Assembly (NCBI GenBank): GCA_036379955.1
Contig: DASVFR010000030.1
Span: forward strand, 1-64,000
Origin: VRUE01 sp036379955
GTDB taxonomy: Bacteria > Actinomycetota > Thermoleophilia > Solirubrobacterales > 70-9
Direction of reading: 5' to 3'
Length of the DNA: 64,000 nucleotides
How positions within the stretch are numbered: position 1 is the stretch's first letter; each line of letters starts with the position of its first letter. Shown piece after piece: positions 23,871 to 30,982 of this stretch. Both the position numbers and the translations under genes were made by a program. The notes beneath the pieces are model-generated. The model ran no database searches, was not told the DNA's origin, and saw only the letters and a program-made list of their open reading frames with translations.

Positions 23871-23942
23871 GGGGGAGTGAGTTAATGGCTATGCGCACGG
23901 TCTCCAAAACCGTGAATCCGGGTTCGAATCCCGGCTCCCCCG
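23871..23942 (+). tRNA. tRNA-Trp (anticodon CCA), weak D-stem
   Basis: 72 nt. Acceptor GGGGGAG pairs with CTCCCCC (23935-23941), and G73 is as expected for Trp. Anticodon stem ACGGT/ACCGT has loop CTCCAAA, giving CCA. T-arm CCGGG TTCGAAT CCCGG is perfect. The D-arm is unusual: AATGG of the loop is present, but the flanking bases give only about two of four normal D-stem pairs. It may be a functional divergent tRNA or a second, decaying copy. Confidence 0.85.
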
Positions 23943-24026
23943 TTCGCCAGGAGCTCGCATCCGACATCGACCACACCAGAGCGGGGCCAATGTCGGATGC
24001 GCGCAGACCGGTCTGCCGCTGTCCGC

Positions 24027-24338
24027 TCAAGCCAGCGGCGAGGGCGGGATGCGAGTCTCGCCCTGCACCTCCGGGATCACCATCCCGAGCTCGTCGACGA
24101 AGCACCAGCACCAGACTTCGCCCGGCTCCAGCGAGCGGATCAGCGGGTGGCCGCTGCTCTCCGCGTGGGCGCTGGCATGGCGGTTGGGCGAGTCGTCGCA
24201 GCAGCCGACCTTGCCGCACTCCAGGCAGATGCGGAGATGGAGCCAGGAGCCGCCCGTCGCGAGGCACTCCTCGCAGCCCTCGACCGACTCGGGCAACTGG
24301 GTCACCTGGACGTGATCGAGGTGCGAGCAGGAGGCCAT
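24027..24338 (-). CDS. UBP-type zinc-finger protein
   Basis: 103 residues from ATG. The pattern CSHLDHVQVTQ, then CEECLATGG, then LRICLECGKVGCCDDSP, then HASAHAESSGHPLIRSLEPG is the Cys/His array of a ZnF-UBP domain, the ubiquitin-tail-binding finger of eukaryotic deubiquitinases. In bacteria, free-standing versions are common in actinobacteria and have no established role. The domain fills nearly the whole protein. A longer open frame upstream crosses the tRNA-Gly region and is not coding. No partner is evident. Confidence 0.85.
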   Translation of the reverse strand: MASCSHLDHVQVTQLPESVEGCEECLATGGSWLHLRICLECGKVGCCDDSPNRHASAHAESSGHPLIRSLEPGEVWCWCFVDELGMVIPEVQGETRIPPSPLA

Positions 24339-24378
24339 CGGCTCAACCGAGACTAGCTGTTCGCAGGGCGAGACCCAA

Positions 24379-24448
24379 GCGGCGGACGGGAATCGAACCC
24401 GCGTCATCAGCTTGGAAGGCTGAGGCTCTACCGTTGAGCTACCGCCGC
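24379..24448 (-). tRNA. tRNA-Gly (anticodon UCC)
   Basis: Read on the minus strand: acceptor GCGGCGG pairs with CCGCCGC; D-arm GCTC AACGGTA GAGC; anticodon stem TCAGC/GCTGA with loop CTTCCAA, giving TCC; T-loop TTCGATT. CCA is not encoded. It faces the UBP-finger gene's upstream region and is divergent from tRNA-Pro(GGG) 27 bp away. Confidence 0.95.
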
Positions 24449-24474
24449 GCCGATCCGTCAGAATAGGACTCCCA

Positions 24475-24548
24475 CGGGGAGTGGCGCAGTCTGGTAGCGC
24501 ACTCGGCTGGGGGCCGAGCGGTCGCAGGTTCAAATCCTGTCTCCCCGA
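24475..24548 (+). tRNA. tRNA-Pro (anticodon GGG)
   Basis: 74 nt. Acceptor CGGGGAG pairs with CTCCCCG (24541-24547), with A73. Anticodon stem CTCGG/CCGAG has loop CTGGGGG, giving GGG. T-loop TTCAAAT. The sequence downstream changes texture (lower GC, orphan genes, ORF6N scrap), as at tRNA genes used as integration sites, but I see no duplicated tRNA 3' end. Confidence 0.95.
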
Positions 24549-24698
24549 TGTAGCCAGAGCCGGCTTGGGAAGCGGGCTCGCTGTGATCTAGGTTCTTAAG
24601 GAGCCGGTGCCGAAGGGGCCATCTGGTACCGCTCGTGGTACCGGACGCGTGCTAAGGAGGGGCAGAGGACCGCCGCCAGTGCTGGCAGACTGTGATCG

Positions 24699-25256
24699 GT
24701 GATCGCTGACCAGCTCGTCAAGCCGCTTCAACTCGTCAGTGACGTACAACGGCGCAGGCTGACCGACGCGGTGATGACGCCTGAGATACGGAGGGCGATG
24801 CAAGATACCCGCGCACAGATTCTCGGCACGCAACTTCGCGAGCAGCTTCAGAGTCAGATCAAGTTCCAACAGATGTTCCGACCCGCTCTGCTTGAGCAGA
24901 TGCGAGAGCAGAACGCGGCGCTTCGCCAGGTGCTGGACACCCCAGGCATCAGGAAGGCGATGGCAAACATTGACCTCAAACTGCCAGAGGGGATGGCGGG
25001 TCAGATCGTCGCCTTCAGGGAGCAGCTTGCCGTCGAGATGGCGGACCCTGATATTGCCGAAGAGAGGGCAGGGCGGCTCGCCCAGGAACGGGGAGCGATC
25101 ATCAAGTGCCTGCGCCGTGTGGGGCTCGCCGTCGAAGGTTTCAGCTACCTCCCCGAATCACCGTTGCCGCCTCTCGTCGGGTTCCTGATCCTCTTGCTTG
25201 CCGCGCTAGGTGAAGTAGCAGACGAAATCCTCACCGAGCGCGAAGAAGACGACTAG
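24699..25256 (+). CDS. hypothetical protein, helical with hydrophobic C-terminus
   Basis: 185 residues from a GTG. It is mostly alpha-helical with many Gln, Arg and Leu (REQLQSQIKFQQMFRPALLE near 47, AGRLAQERGAIIKCLRRVGL near 125). One hydrophobic segment near the end, PPLVGFLILLLAALGEVADE, could be a membrane anchor or a buried helix. Composition is less GC-biased than neighbouring household genes. No family recognised. It opens the accessory patch downstream of tRNA-Pro(GGG). Confidence 0.55.
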   Translation: MIADQLVKPLQLVSDVQRRRLTDAVMTPEIRRAMQDTRAQILGTQLREQLQSQIKFQQMFRPALLEQMREQNAALRQVLDTPGIRKAMANIDLKLPEGMAGQIVAFREQLAVEMADPDIAEERAGRLAQERGAIIKCLRRVGLAVEGFSYLPESPLPPLVGFLILLLAALGEVADEILTEREEDD

Positions 25257-25484
25257 CAGCCCGCCCAGGCGACTTCGGCCATTCCCGTTCGTGGTCGCAT
25301 CCAGAGACTGCGCTCGGTTCTTTGCCGGATAGTCGCCCAAGCACCTTGCGCGCCGCAAGTCCTCTTCGGAAGCGGCCTCTCTTGCCCGGCGCGCCGTGGG
25401 GGCGGGTTCTGGTACTAGCCGCGGTACCAAGAGCTCGGTCGCGAGCATCATCGCCGGGCGCCCCTTCGCCGGTGATTGCATCGC

Positions 25485-26156
25485 CTACCAGGAACGAGGA
25501 GCATTGCCGACCTCGACGGTGCCGATCTCTGCCATCCAGTCTTCAACCAGAGACGCGATTTCTGAGACGCCTGACATCGCAAGTGCTTCCTTTCGGCTCC
25601 AGGTGCGACGGACATGGAGGGCGAGCTTCTGAATGTTGGAGTCGATCTGGCTGCTAAGAGTCGACAGGCGCATCGTCACGTCAGAGGGACTCGCCTCGCT
25701 CAGTTTGAGCCTCTGCAGCTCGTCGCTCTCAGCGCCTTTCCACATCGGGCGGCCGTTTTTGCCCCTTTGGGCCGTCCGCACAAAGATGACGAGGATGAGT
25801 TCGGGGTGTGACCTGAGAAAGTTCCGGCCAGGTCGGCTGCGGATCCAGTCTCGAACCTTCTCGAATTGTTCGTTGTAGAAGCCGACTAGGTTGAGCGAGA
25901 GTTCCCCGGTGCTGATCTCGAGGGTCAGATTCGCGGTGTTCTCGGTCTTTTCGGCGTGGGTTTGGGCCCAGGCGTGATCGTAGGTCTTGTTGAACCTCTG
26001 GCCGTGTCTAACCGTGCCAAGGGCTTTTTTGAATCGCTCGGAGCCGATCTCTTGAGCAATTTCTCCCCACAGCTCCTCGAGCATACGGGAGCTCTCCAAG
26101 GCGCTGCCGTTGTCGGGCGAGTCGAATCGTTCAAACGACGGCTGCAAGTCGATCAT
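25485..26156 (-). CDS. hypothetical protein of accessory patch
   Basis: 223-residue soluble protein with no membrane segment. Notable stretches are LEELWGEIAQEIGSERFKKA near 28, a beta-rich middle (ANLTLEISTGELSLNLVGFY), and FEKVRDWIRSRPGRNFLRSH near 103. It starts inside the 3' end of the gene at 26153 (4-bp overlap), so the pair is probably translated together. Codon use and GC are lower than in the core genes. The function is not recognised; a two-gene cassette beside a phage antirepressor fragment suggests a mobile-element or defence cargo, but nothing in the sequence proves this. Confidence 0.5.
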   Translation of the reverse strand: MIDLQPSFERFDSPDNGSALESSRMLEELWGEIAQEIGSERFKKALGTVRHGQRFNKTYDHAWAQTHAEKTENTANLTLEISTGELSLNLVGFYNEQFEKVRDWIRSRPGRNFLRSHPELILVIFVRTAQRGKNGRPMWKGAESDELQRLKLSEASPSDVTMRLSTLSSQIDSNIQKLALHVRRTWSRKEALAMSGVSEIASLVEDWMAEIGTVEVGNAPRSW

Positions 26157-26377
26157 GCCGCCAGGCTAGCGAGGTCGAGTCGGTCTTCTTCCCAGAGCCT
26201 CTTGTAGCCGTCGGTCATGTTCTTGGCTAGCACGTACTTGTAGACGAGCTCGGCCGGATCGCTGTTGGCTACATCCTGGACGTAGCGGCTCGGGATGTAC
26301 GGAGGGTCGAATTCCCTCGTCTCCTCGGCGATGTGGAGCAGATCTGCGAGCAGCTGCTTCTTGCTCTCCGCATCCAC
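26153..26377 (-). CDS. small hypothetical protein (cassette first gene)
   Basis: About 74 residues from a GTG (VDAESKKQLLADLLHIAEET at the start); a TTG 24 bp further out is possible but would begin inside the ORF6N fragment. It is rich in Asp, Glu, Leu and Lys, with PYIPSRYVQDVANSDPAELV in the middle; helical and soluble. It is coupled by a 4-bp overlap to the next gene at 25485. It may itself be the surviving C-terminal part of a longer protein cut at the junction near 26390. Confidence 0.45.
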   Translation of the reverse strand: MDAESKKQLLADLLHIAEETREFDPPYIPSRYVQDVANSDPAELVYKYVLAKNMTDGYKRLWEEDRLDLASLAA

Positions 26378-26388
26378 AGAGGCGATGA

Positions 26389-26583
26389 AACGTCGAGACA
26401 AAACGCTTGATTCAGCAGGTCAAACGCAACTCGAAGCGGTTCCCGCTGGACTTCATGTTCCAGCTGGACAAAACCGAGGCCGAGGTTTTGAGGTCACAAA
26501 TTGCAACCTCAAACGATGGCCGGGGCGGGCGGCGCTACGCCCCGTACGTCTTTACCGAGCAAGGTGTCGCGATGCTCTCCGGG
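26389..26583 (+). pseudogene. ORF6N-domain antirepressor fragment
   Basis: About 65 codons clearly match the ORF6N DNA-binding domain of phage antirepressors: NVETKRLIQQVKRNSKRFP, LDFMFQLDKTEAEVLRSQIA, then GRGGRRYAPYVFTEQGVAML. The N-terminal part of the domain is missing (a stop codon precedes at 26386), and after SGC the frame runs into unrelated sequence shared with the leader of the flavoprotein gene. It is therefore truncated at both ends and marks a decayed prophage or island between the accessory cassette and the core gene at 26684. Confidence 0.75.
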
Positions 26584-26683
26584 TGCCCGAGGACGAGTAG
26601 GCGATCCGCAGGGCCTGAGAACCGAGTTCGGCGCCGGGGTCACGGGCGTTGCCGACTCGGAGCGTGGCCGTTATTTTCGAGCC

Positions 26684-28375
26684 ATGGAGCCTGTCCTTTT
26701 CGTGGTCGATGAAGACGAGCGGACGCTTCGGGACATCGAGCGTGAGCTGGTCGATCGCTATTCGCGGAGCTACCGCGTCGTCTGCGTCTCCTCGGCCAAG
26801 GAGGCGATGGGGGAGCTCCGGGCGCTGAAGGACGCTGGAGAGGACGTGGCGCTGGTCCTTGCCGCCGGGTCGCTCGCGGGGACTACGGGGAGCGAGCTGT
26901 TGGGCGGGGTGCGCGATCTCCACGCTCACGCTCAGCGGGGGCTGCTGATCGAGTGGGGCAGCTGGGGGGACGGCCGCACCGCCGAGGAGATCTTCCAGGC
27001 GATGTCGCGGCGGCAGATCGAGTACTACGTGATCAGGCCGTCGCAGTCGCCCGACGAGCTCTTCCACCAGTCGGTCTCGACCTTCCTGCTCGAGTGGGCT
27101 CACGCGCGGCGGATCTCGCCGCACACCGTCCGCATCGTCAGCGAGTCGTGGACCGGTCGGGCCCACGAGCTGAAAGAGGTGCTCGGCCGCTGCGCGGTGC
27201 CGCACTCGTTCCTCCTCGCCGACTCGCCCGAAGGCCGCGCGCTGGTGGCGGAGTCGGGCGACGGCGAGCCGCTTCCCCTCGTCGTCTTCCCCAACGGCAC
27301 CGTGCTCGCCAACCCGACCAACCTGGAGCTGGCGAGCGCCTCCGGCGCCACGATCGATCCCGACCGGTGCGCGTACGACGTCGTCATCGTCGGCGGCGGG
27401 CCGGCCGGCCTCTCGGCGGCGGTCTACGGCGCCTCGGAGGGCTTCCGGACGCTGGTCGTCGACGACGGCGGCATCGGCGGCCAGGCGACCTCCAGCTCGC
27501 TGATCCGCAACTACCTGGGCTTCCCGCGCGGGGTCAGCGGTCGCCGGCTGGCGGAGAGCGCCTACGAGCAGGCTTGGGTCTTCGGCGCCAAGTTCGCCTT
27601 CATGCACGACGCGACCGCGATCCGGCGCGAGGGCGACCGACTGCACGTCGCGCTCTCCGACGGCGGCGAGGTCAGCGCCCGCGCGGTCATCCTCGCCACC
27701 GGCGCCACCTACCGCCGGCTCGGCGTCCCCGAGCTCGAGGCCCTGGTCGGCGCGGGGGTCTTCTACGGCGGCCCCGCCTCCGAGGCGCCGACCACGGTCG
27801 ACGAGGAGGTGTACGTCGTCGGCGGCGCCAACTCCGCCGGCCAGGCGGCGCTGCACCTGGCCGAATACGCCCGCCGGGTGACGCTCGTGGTGCGGGGCGA
27901 TTCGCTCGCAAAGGGGATGTCGCATTACCTGGTGAGGCAGGTCGAAGGCACGCCCAACATCGACGTGCGCCTCGAGACCGAGGTAGTCGGCGGCGGCGGA
28001 GGCGGGGACGGCTGGCTGGAGCGCCTGGTCCTACGCACTGACGCCGGCGGGGTGGAGGAGACGGTCGCGGCCGACGAGCTCTTCCTGATGATCGGCGCCC
28101 GCCCGAACACGGACTGGCTGCCGGCCGAGCTCGCGCGGGGGGACGGTGGGTTCATTCGCACCGGGGAGGACCTGGCCGGCGACGGGGACTGGCCCCTCGA
28201 GGAGCGCGCCCCGCTCTCGCTGGAGACCAGCATGCCCGGCGTCTTCGCCGCCGGCGACGTGCGCCAAGGGTCGATGAATCGCGTCGCCTCAGCCGTCGGT
28301 GAGGGCTCGATCGCGATCAGGCTCGTCCACGAGCTCTTCGCAGTCGAGCAGGTCCAGTCGCCCGACCCGGTCTAG
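26684..28375 (+). CDS. receiver-like domain fused to thioredoxin-reductase-like flavoprotein, no CxxC
   Basis: 563 residues from the ATG at 26684. Residues 1-115 are receiver-like (PVLFVVDEDERTLRDIE; strand DVALVLAAG where an acceptor Asp is expected but Ala/Gly stands). Residues 140-215 suggest a thioredoxin/glutaredoxin-like module with PLPLVVFPNGTVL. From 230 on a TrxB-type FAD/NAD(P) oxidoreductase follows: VVIVGGGPAGLSAAVYGASE, then GGIGGQATSSSLIRNYLGFP, then VYVVGGANSAGQAALHLAEY, and a final GVFAAGDVRQGSMNRVASAV. The disulfide CxxC of thioredoxin reductase is replaced near SEAPTTVDE, so it cannot reduce thioredoxin in the usual way. It faces a paralogue 6 bp away. Confidence 0.85.
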   Translation: MEPVLFVVDEDERTLRDIERELVDRYSRSYRVVCVSSAKEAMGELRALKDAGEDVALVLAAGSLAGTTGSELLGGVRDLHAHAQRGLLIEWGSWGDGRTAEEIFQAMSRRQIEYYVIRPSQSPDELFHQSVSTFLLEWAHARRISPHTVRIVSESWTGRAHELKEVLGRCAVPHSFLLADSPEGRALVAESGDGEPLPLVVFPNGTVLANPTNLELASASGATIDPDRCAYDVVIVGGGPAGLSAAVYGASEGFRTLVVDDGGIGGQATSSSLIRNYLGFPRGVSGRRLAESAYEQAWVFGAKFAFMHDATAIRREGDRLHVALSDGGEVSARAVILATGATYRRLGVPELEALVGAGVFYGGPASEAPTTVDEEVYVVGGANSAGQAALHLAEYARRVTLVVRGDSLAKGMSHYLVRQVEGTPNIDVRLETEVVGGGGGGDGWLERLVLRTDAGGVEETVAADELFLMIGARPNTDWLPAELARGDGGFIRTGEDLAGDGDWPLEERAPLSLETSMPGVFAAGDVRQGSMNRVASAVGEGSIAIRLVHELFAVEQVQSPDPV

Positions 28376-28381
28376 CTCCGA

Positions 28382-30061
28382 TCAGGTCGAAACCGATGCG
28401 GCGGCCTCGGCCTCGCGCAGGTACTGGTGGACGAAGGCAATCGCCATGCTGCCTTCGCCGACCGCAGCGGCGACGCGCTTGACCGGGCCGAAGCGGACGT
28501 CCCCGCAGGCGAAGATCCCCGGCACGCTGGTCTCCAGCAGGAAGGGATCGCGGTCGAGGCTCCAGCTCGCCGCCGAGCGCATGTCGGCTCCGGTCAGCAC
28601 GTAGCCGAGGCGGTCGAGGGAGATCTCGGGCGGCAGCCACTCGGTCTCCGCGTCGGCGCCGATGAAGATGAAGAGCCCGGACGAGCCGACGCGGGTCACC
28701 TCTCCGGAGGCGATCTCGCGCAGGTCGATCTCCTCCAGCGATCCGTCGCCGCGCACGGCATCGACTTCGACGCCGAAGGCGACGTCGATGTTCGCCCGGG
28801 TCGCGAGCTGGTCGATCAGGTAGCGGGACATGCTCTTCTCCAGCCCCTCGCCCCGGCAGAGGACGGTGACGCTGCGCGCGTGGGTCGAGAAGAAGAGGGC
28901 CGCCTGCCCCGCCGAGTTGCCGGCTCCGATGATGTGGACGTCGAGCCCGTGGGTGTTCGGCGCCTCGCTGCGGGCGGCGCCGTAGAAGACGCCCTTGCCG
29001 GCGAGGTCGTCGAACCCCTCCGCGGTTAGCCGGCGCCAGCTCACGCCGCAGGCGAGGATGATCGTGCGGGCGCGGAGGACGTCACCGCCGTCGAGGTGGA
29101 GCTCGCGGCTCGCGGCGTCGATCCGGACGATCGAGCGGGTGACGAGGATCTCGGCGCCGAGGCGGTGGGCCTGCTGCAGGGCGCGGCTCGCCAGCTCGTC
29201 GCCCGAGACGCCCGAGGGGAAGCCGAGGTAGTTCTCGATCCGCGAGGAGGTCCCGGCCTGGCCGCCGGGGGCCTCGCGCTCGACGACGATCGTCCGCAGC
29301 CCCTCCGACGCGCCGTAGACGGCGGCCGCGAGACCGGCCGGGCCGGCGCCGACGATGACCGTGTCGTAGACGGCGGTCGCGGGCTCGGTGTTCACCCCCA
29401 GCAGCTCCGCCACGCGGCGCAGGCTGGGTCGCACCGCCGTCTTGCCGTCGACGACGCGGATCGCCGGCCAGTCGTCGGGGTCCGGCAGGGGGCCCTCCCA
29501 GAACGCGGCATCGTCCGGCGCCTCGCCCGCGATCCAGCGGTAGGTGATCTGGTTGCGGTCGAGAAAGCTGCGCAGCGCCCCGCAGCTCGGGTCCCAGCGG
29601 TTGCCGACCACGATCGCGCGTGGCGGCGGCGGGTCCGCCGCCAGCCCCTGCAGCCCGTGCGAGCCTCCCATCCGGTGGGCGGCCAGCCGCCCGATCTCCC
29701 TGGCAACGTCGGGAGCGACGGCCGCCAGCGAGTGGTAGGCGGCTGGTTCGATCCGCATCACCCGGGTCGGCTCGCCCGCGCGGAAGCCGACCGGGAACAC
29801 TGTCCCGAGGACGATCGGCACCTCGCCGAAGATGTCGCCGGGGTGACGCTCGCCGACGACCCGTTCGATCCCGTCGGTCGCCTTGACGGCCTCGATGCGA
29901 CCCTCCAGGACGGCGAAGATCGCCCGCTCGTCCCCCTCCTGCGCCGCGAACTCCCCGGCGGGGAGGCTGATGTCGGCTGCCGCCCGCGCGAGCCTCTCGC
30001 GGTCGGCGGGGGAGAGCGAGGAGAAGATCGCGACCTCGCCGATCTCCTCTGGGGTGATCAC
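28382..30061 (-). CDS. cyclic-nucleotide-binding domain fused to thioredoxin-reductase-like flavoprotein, no CxxC
   Basis: 559 residues. Residues 8-125 form a cNMP-binding beta-roll (VAIFSSLSPADRERLARAAA, EGRIEAVKATDG, GDIFGEVPIVLGT). Residues 147-222 look glutaredoxin-like (IVVGNRWDPSCGALRSFLDR, WPAIRVVDGKTAVRPS). The rest is a TrxB-type flavoprotein (VIVGAGPAGLAAAVYGASEG, GGQAGTSSRIENYLGFPSGV, FACGDVRFGPVKRVAAAVGE). As in the convergent paralogue, the redox CxxC is absent. The shared core and different sensors point to a duplicated, signal-gated redox enzyme. The ligand of the cNMP domain and the electron acceptor are unknown. Confidence 0.87.
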   Translation of the reverse strand: MITPEEIGEVAIFSSLSPADRERLARAAADISLPAGEFAAQEGDERAIFAVLEGRIEAVKATDGIERVVGERHPGDIFGEVPIVLGTVFPVGFRAGEPTRVMRIEPAAYHSLAAVAPDVAREIGRLAAHRMGGSHGLQGLAADPPPPRAIVVGNRWDPSCGALRSFLDRNQITYRWIAGEAPDDAAFWEGPLPDPDDWPAIRVVDGKTAVRPSLRRVAELLGVNTEPATAVYDTVIVGAGPAGLAAAVYGASEGLRTIVVEREAPGGQAGTSSRIENYLGFPSGVSGDELASRALQQAHRLGAEILVTRSIVRIDAASRELHLDGGDVLRARTIILACGVSWRRLTAEGFDDLAGKGVFYGAARSEAPNTHGLDVHIIGAGNSAGQAALFFSTHARSVTVLCRGEGLEKSMSRYLIDQLATRANIDVAFGVEVDAVRGDGSLEEIDLREIASGEVTRVGSSGLFIFIGADAETEWLPPEISLDRLGYVLTGADMRSAASWSLDRDPFLLETSVPGIFACGDVRFGPVKRVAAAVGEGSMAIAFVHQYLREAEAAASVST

Positions 30062-30110
30062 GGCCGGAGCCTACTCAACCGCAGGCCCCGGCCGTTTGCT
30101 CTCGCGCTGC

Positions 30111-30308
30111 TCAGGCGGGACTCGGAACCTCCTCCTCGGGCGGCCGGTGCTCGAGGTCGCCCGCGTCCTGAAGAGCCCAGCCGACCCTCTCGACCAGCTG
30201 GTTTGAGAAGTGGTCGGACTCGAGGTCGCTGAGGTTGATCCGCTCCCGGTAGACGACGGTGGCGGCGCCCTCGCCGGAGCGGTCGGTGGAGATCAGCAGC
30301 TGGGGCAT
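30111..30308 (-). CDS. small conserved hypothetical protein
   Basis: 65 residues from an ATG with a textbook AAGGAGG ribosome site 6 bp upstream, which decides the start against a much longer arginine-rich open frame. Sequence: short strand MPQLLISTDRSGEGAATVVY, then NLSDLESDHFSNQLVERVGW and an acidic, Pro-rich tail. It may be a small beta-alpha adaptor-like protein. Not recognised. It lies 50 bp upstream of the cNMP-flavoprotein gene on the same strand and may be its first co-transcribed gene. Confidence 0.65.
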   Translation of the reverse strand: MPQLLISTDRSGEGAATVVYRERINLSDLESDHFSNQLVERVGWALQDAGDLEHRPPEEEVPSPA

Positions 30309-30442
30309 TTGAGCCTCCTTTTCTCGTTGGTCGAGAGGGGAGGGTTGCGCCGGATGCTTTCCGTCGGGTAAACGGGCCGTAAAAGATGGCCAAGGCGGAA
30401 GTGGGCCGCCGGGCGGGCGGCGCTGGCTAGGGTTCGGTCGCA

Positions 30443-30928
30443 GTGGCTTCGTCCGCGACCAGCGCCGGCATTCTCGTCTTCCGCGGTCGCGGGGAGCGCC
30501 TCGAGGTCCTTCTCGTCCACCCCGGCGGCCCCTACTGGGCGAGGAAGGACGAGGGCGCCTGGTCGATTCCCAAGGGCGAAGTCGACGACGGCGAGGGGCC
30601 GATCGCCTGCGCCCTGCGCGAGCTGGAGGAGGAGCTCGGGTCCGACCTCGGGCTGCGGGCGGAGGACTTGATCGAGCTGGGCTCGATCCGCCAGAAGGGC
30701 GGCAAGACCGTGCTCTGCTGGGCGGCCGAGGGCGAGTTCGACCCGGCCGAGCTGCACAGCGAGACCTTCTCGATGGAGTGGCCGCCGCGCTCGGGGGTCG
30801 AGCGCGAGTTCCCCGAGGTAGATCGCGCCGAGTGGTTCCGCGTCGAGGGGGCGCGAACAAAGATCAACCCCGCCCAGGCCGAGCTGCTGGATCGTCTGAC
30901 CGCCAGCCCTAACGGGTGCAACGCGTAG
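30443..30928 (+). CDS. NUDIX hydrolase
   Basis: 161 residues from a GTG. The NUDIX box is GEVDDGEGPIACALRELEEE followed by LG, keeping the REL-EE metal-binding helix; the loop carries CALRELEEELG with one extra deviation from consensus. N-terminal TSAGILVFRGRGERLEVLLV and HPGGPYWARKDEGAWSIPKG are typical of diadenosine-polyphosphate or nucleotide pyrophosphatases of the MutT group. The substrate cannot be told. The stop codon lies in the left arm of a 45-bp palindromic repeat (30915). Confidence 0.88.
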   Translation: MASSATSAGILVFRGRGERLEVLLVHPGGPYWARKDEGAWSIPKGEVDDGEGPIACALRELEEELGSDLGLRAEDLIELGSIRQKGGKTVLCWAAEGEFDPAELHSETFSMEWPPRSGVEREFPEVDRAEWFRVEGARTKINPAQAELLDRLTASPNGCNA

Positions 30929-30959
30929 TACATGCATAAGGCGCACAACGCGTTGCACC
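30915..30959. repeat. 45-bp palindromic repeat, copy 2
   Basis: Arms GGTGCAACGCGT (30915-30926) and ACGCGTTGCACC (30948-30959) around 21 bases. The TAG stop of the NUDIX gene (30926-30928) begins in the left arm. The central part contains GCATAAGGCGCAC (30934-30946), which recurs exactly in the palindrome at 51767. Located between two genes on the same strand. Confidence 0.85.
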
Positions 30960-30982
30960 TGCGGACCTATACTCGCCGGGCG

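Noticed and set aside
24475..26683. att direct repeat of tRNA-Pro(GGG)
   Set aside because: No copy of the tRNA 3' end was found downstream within the accessory patch.
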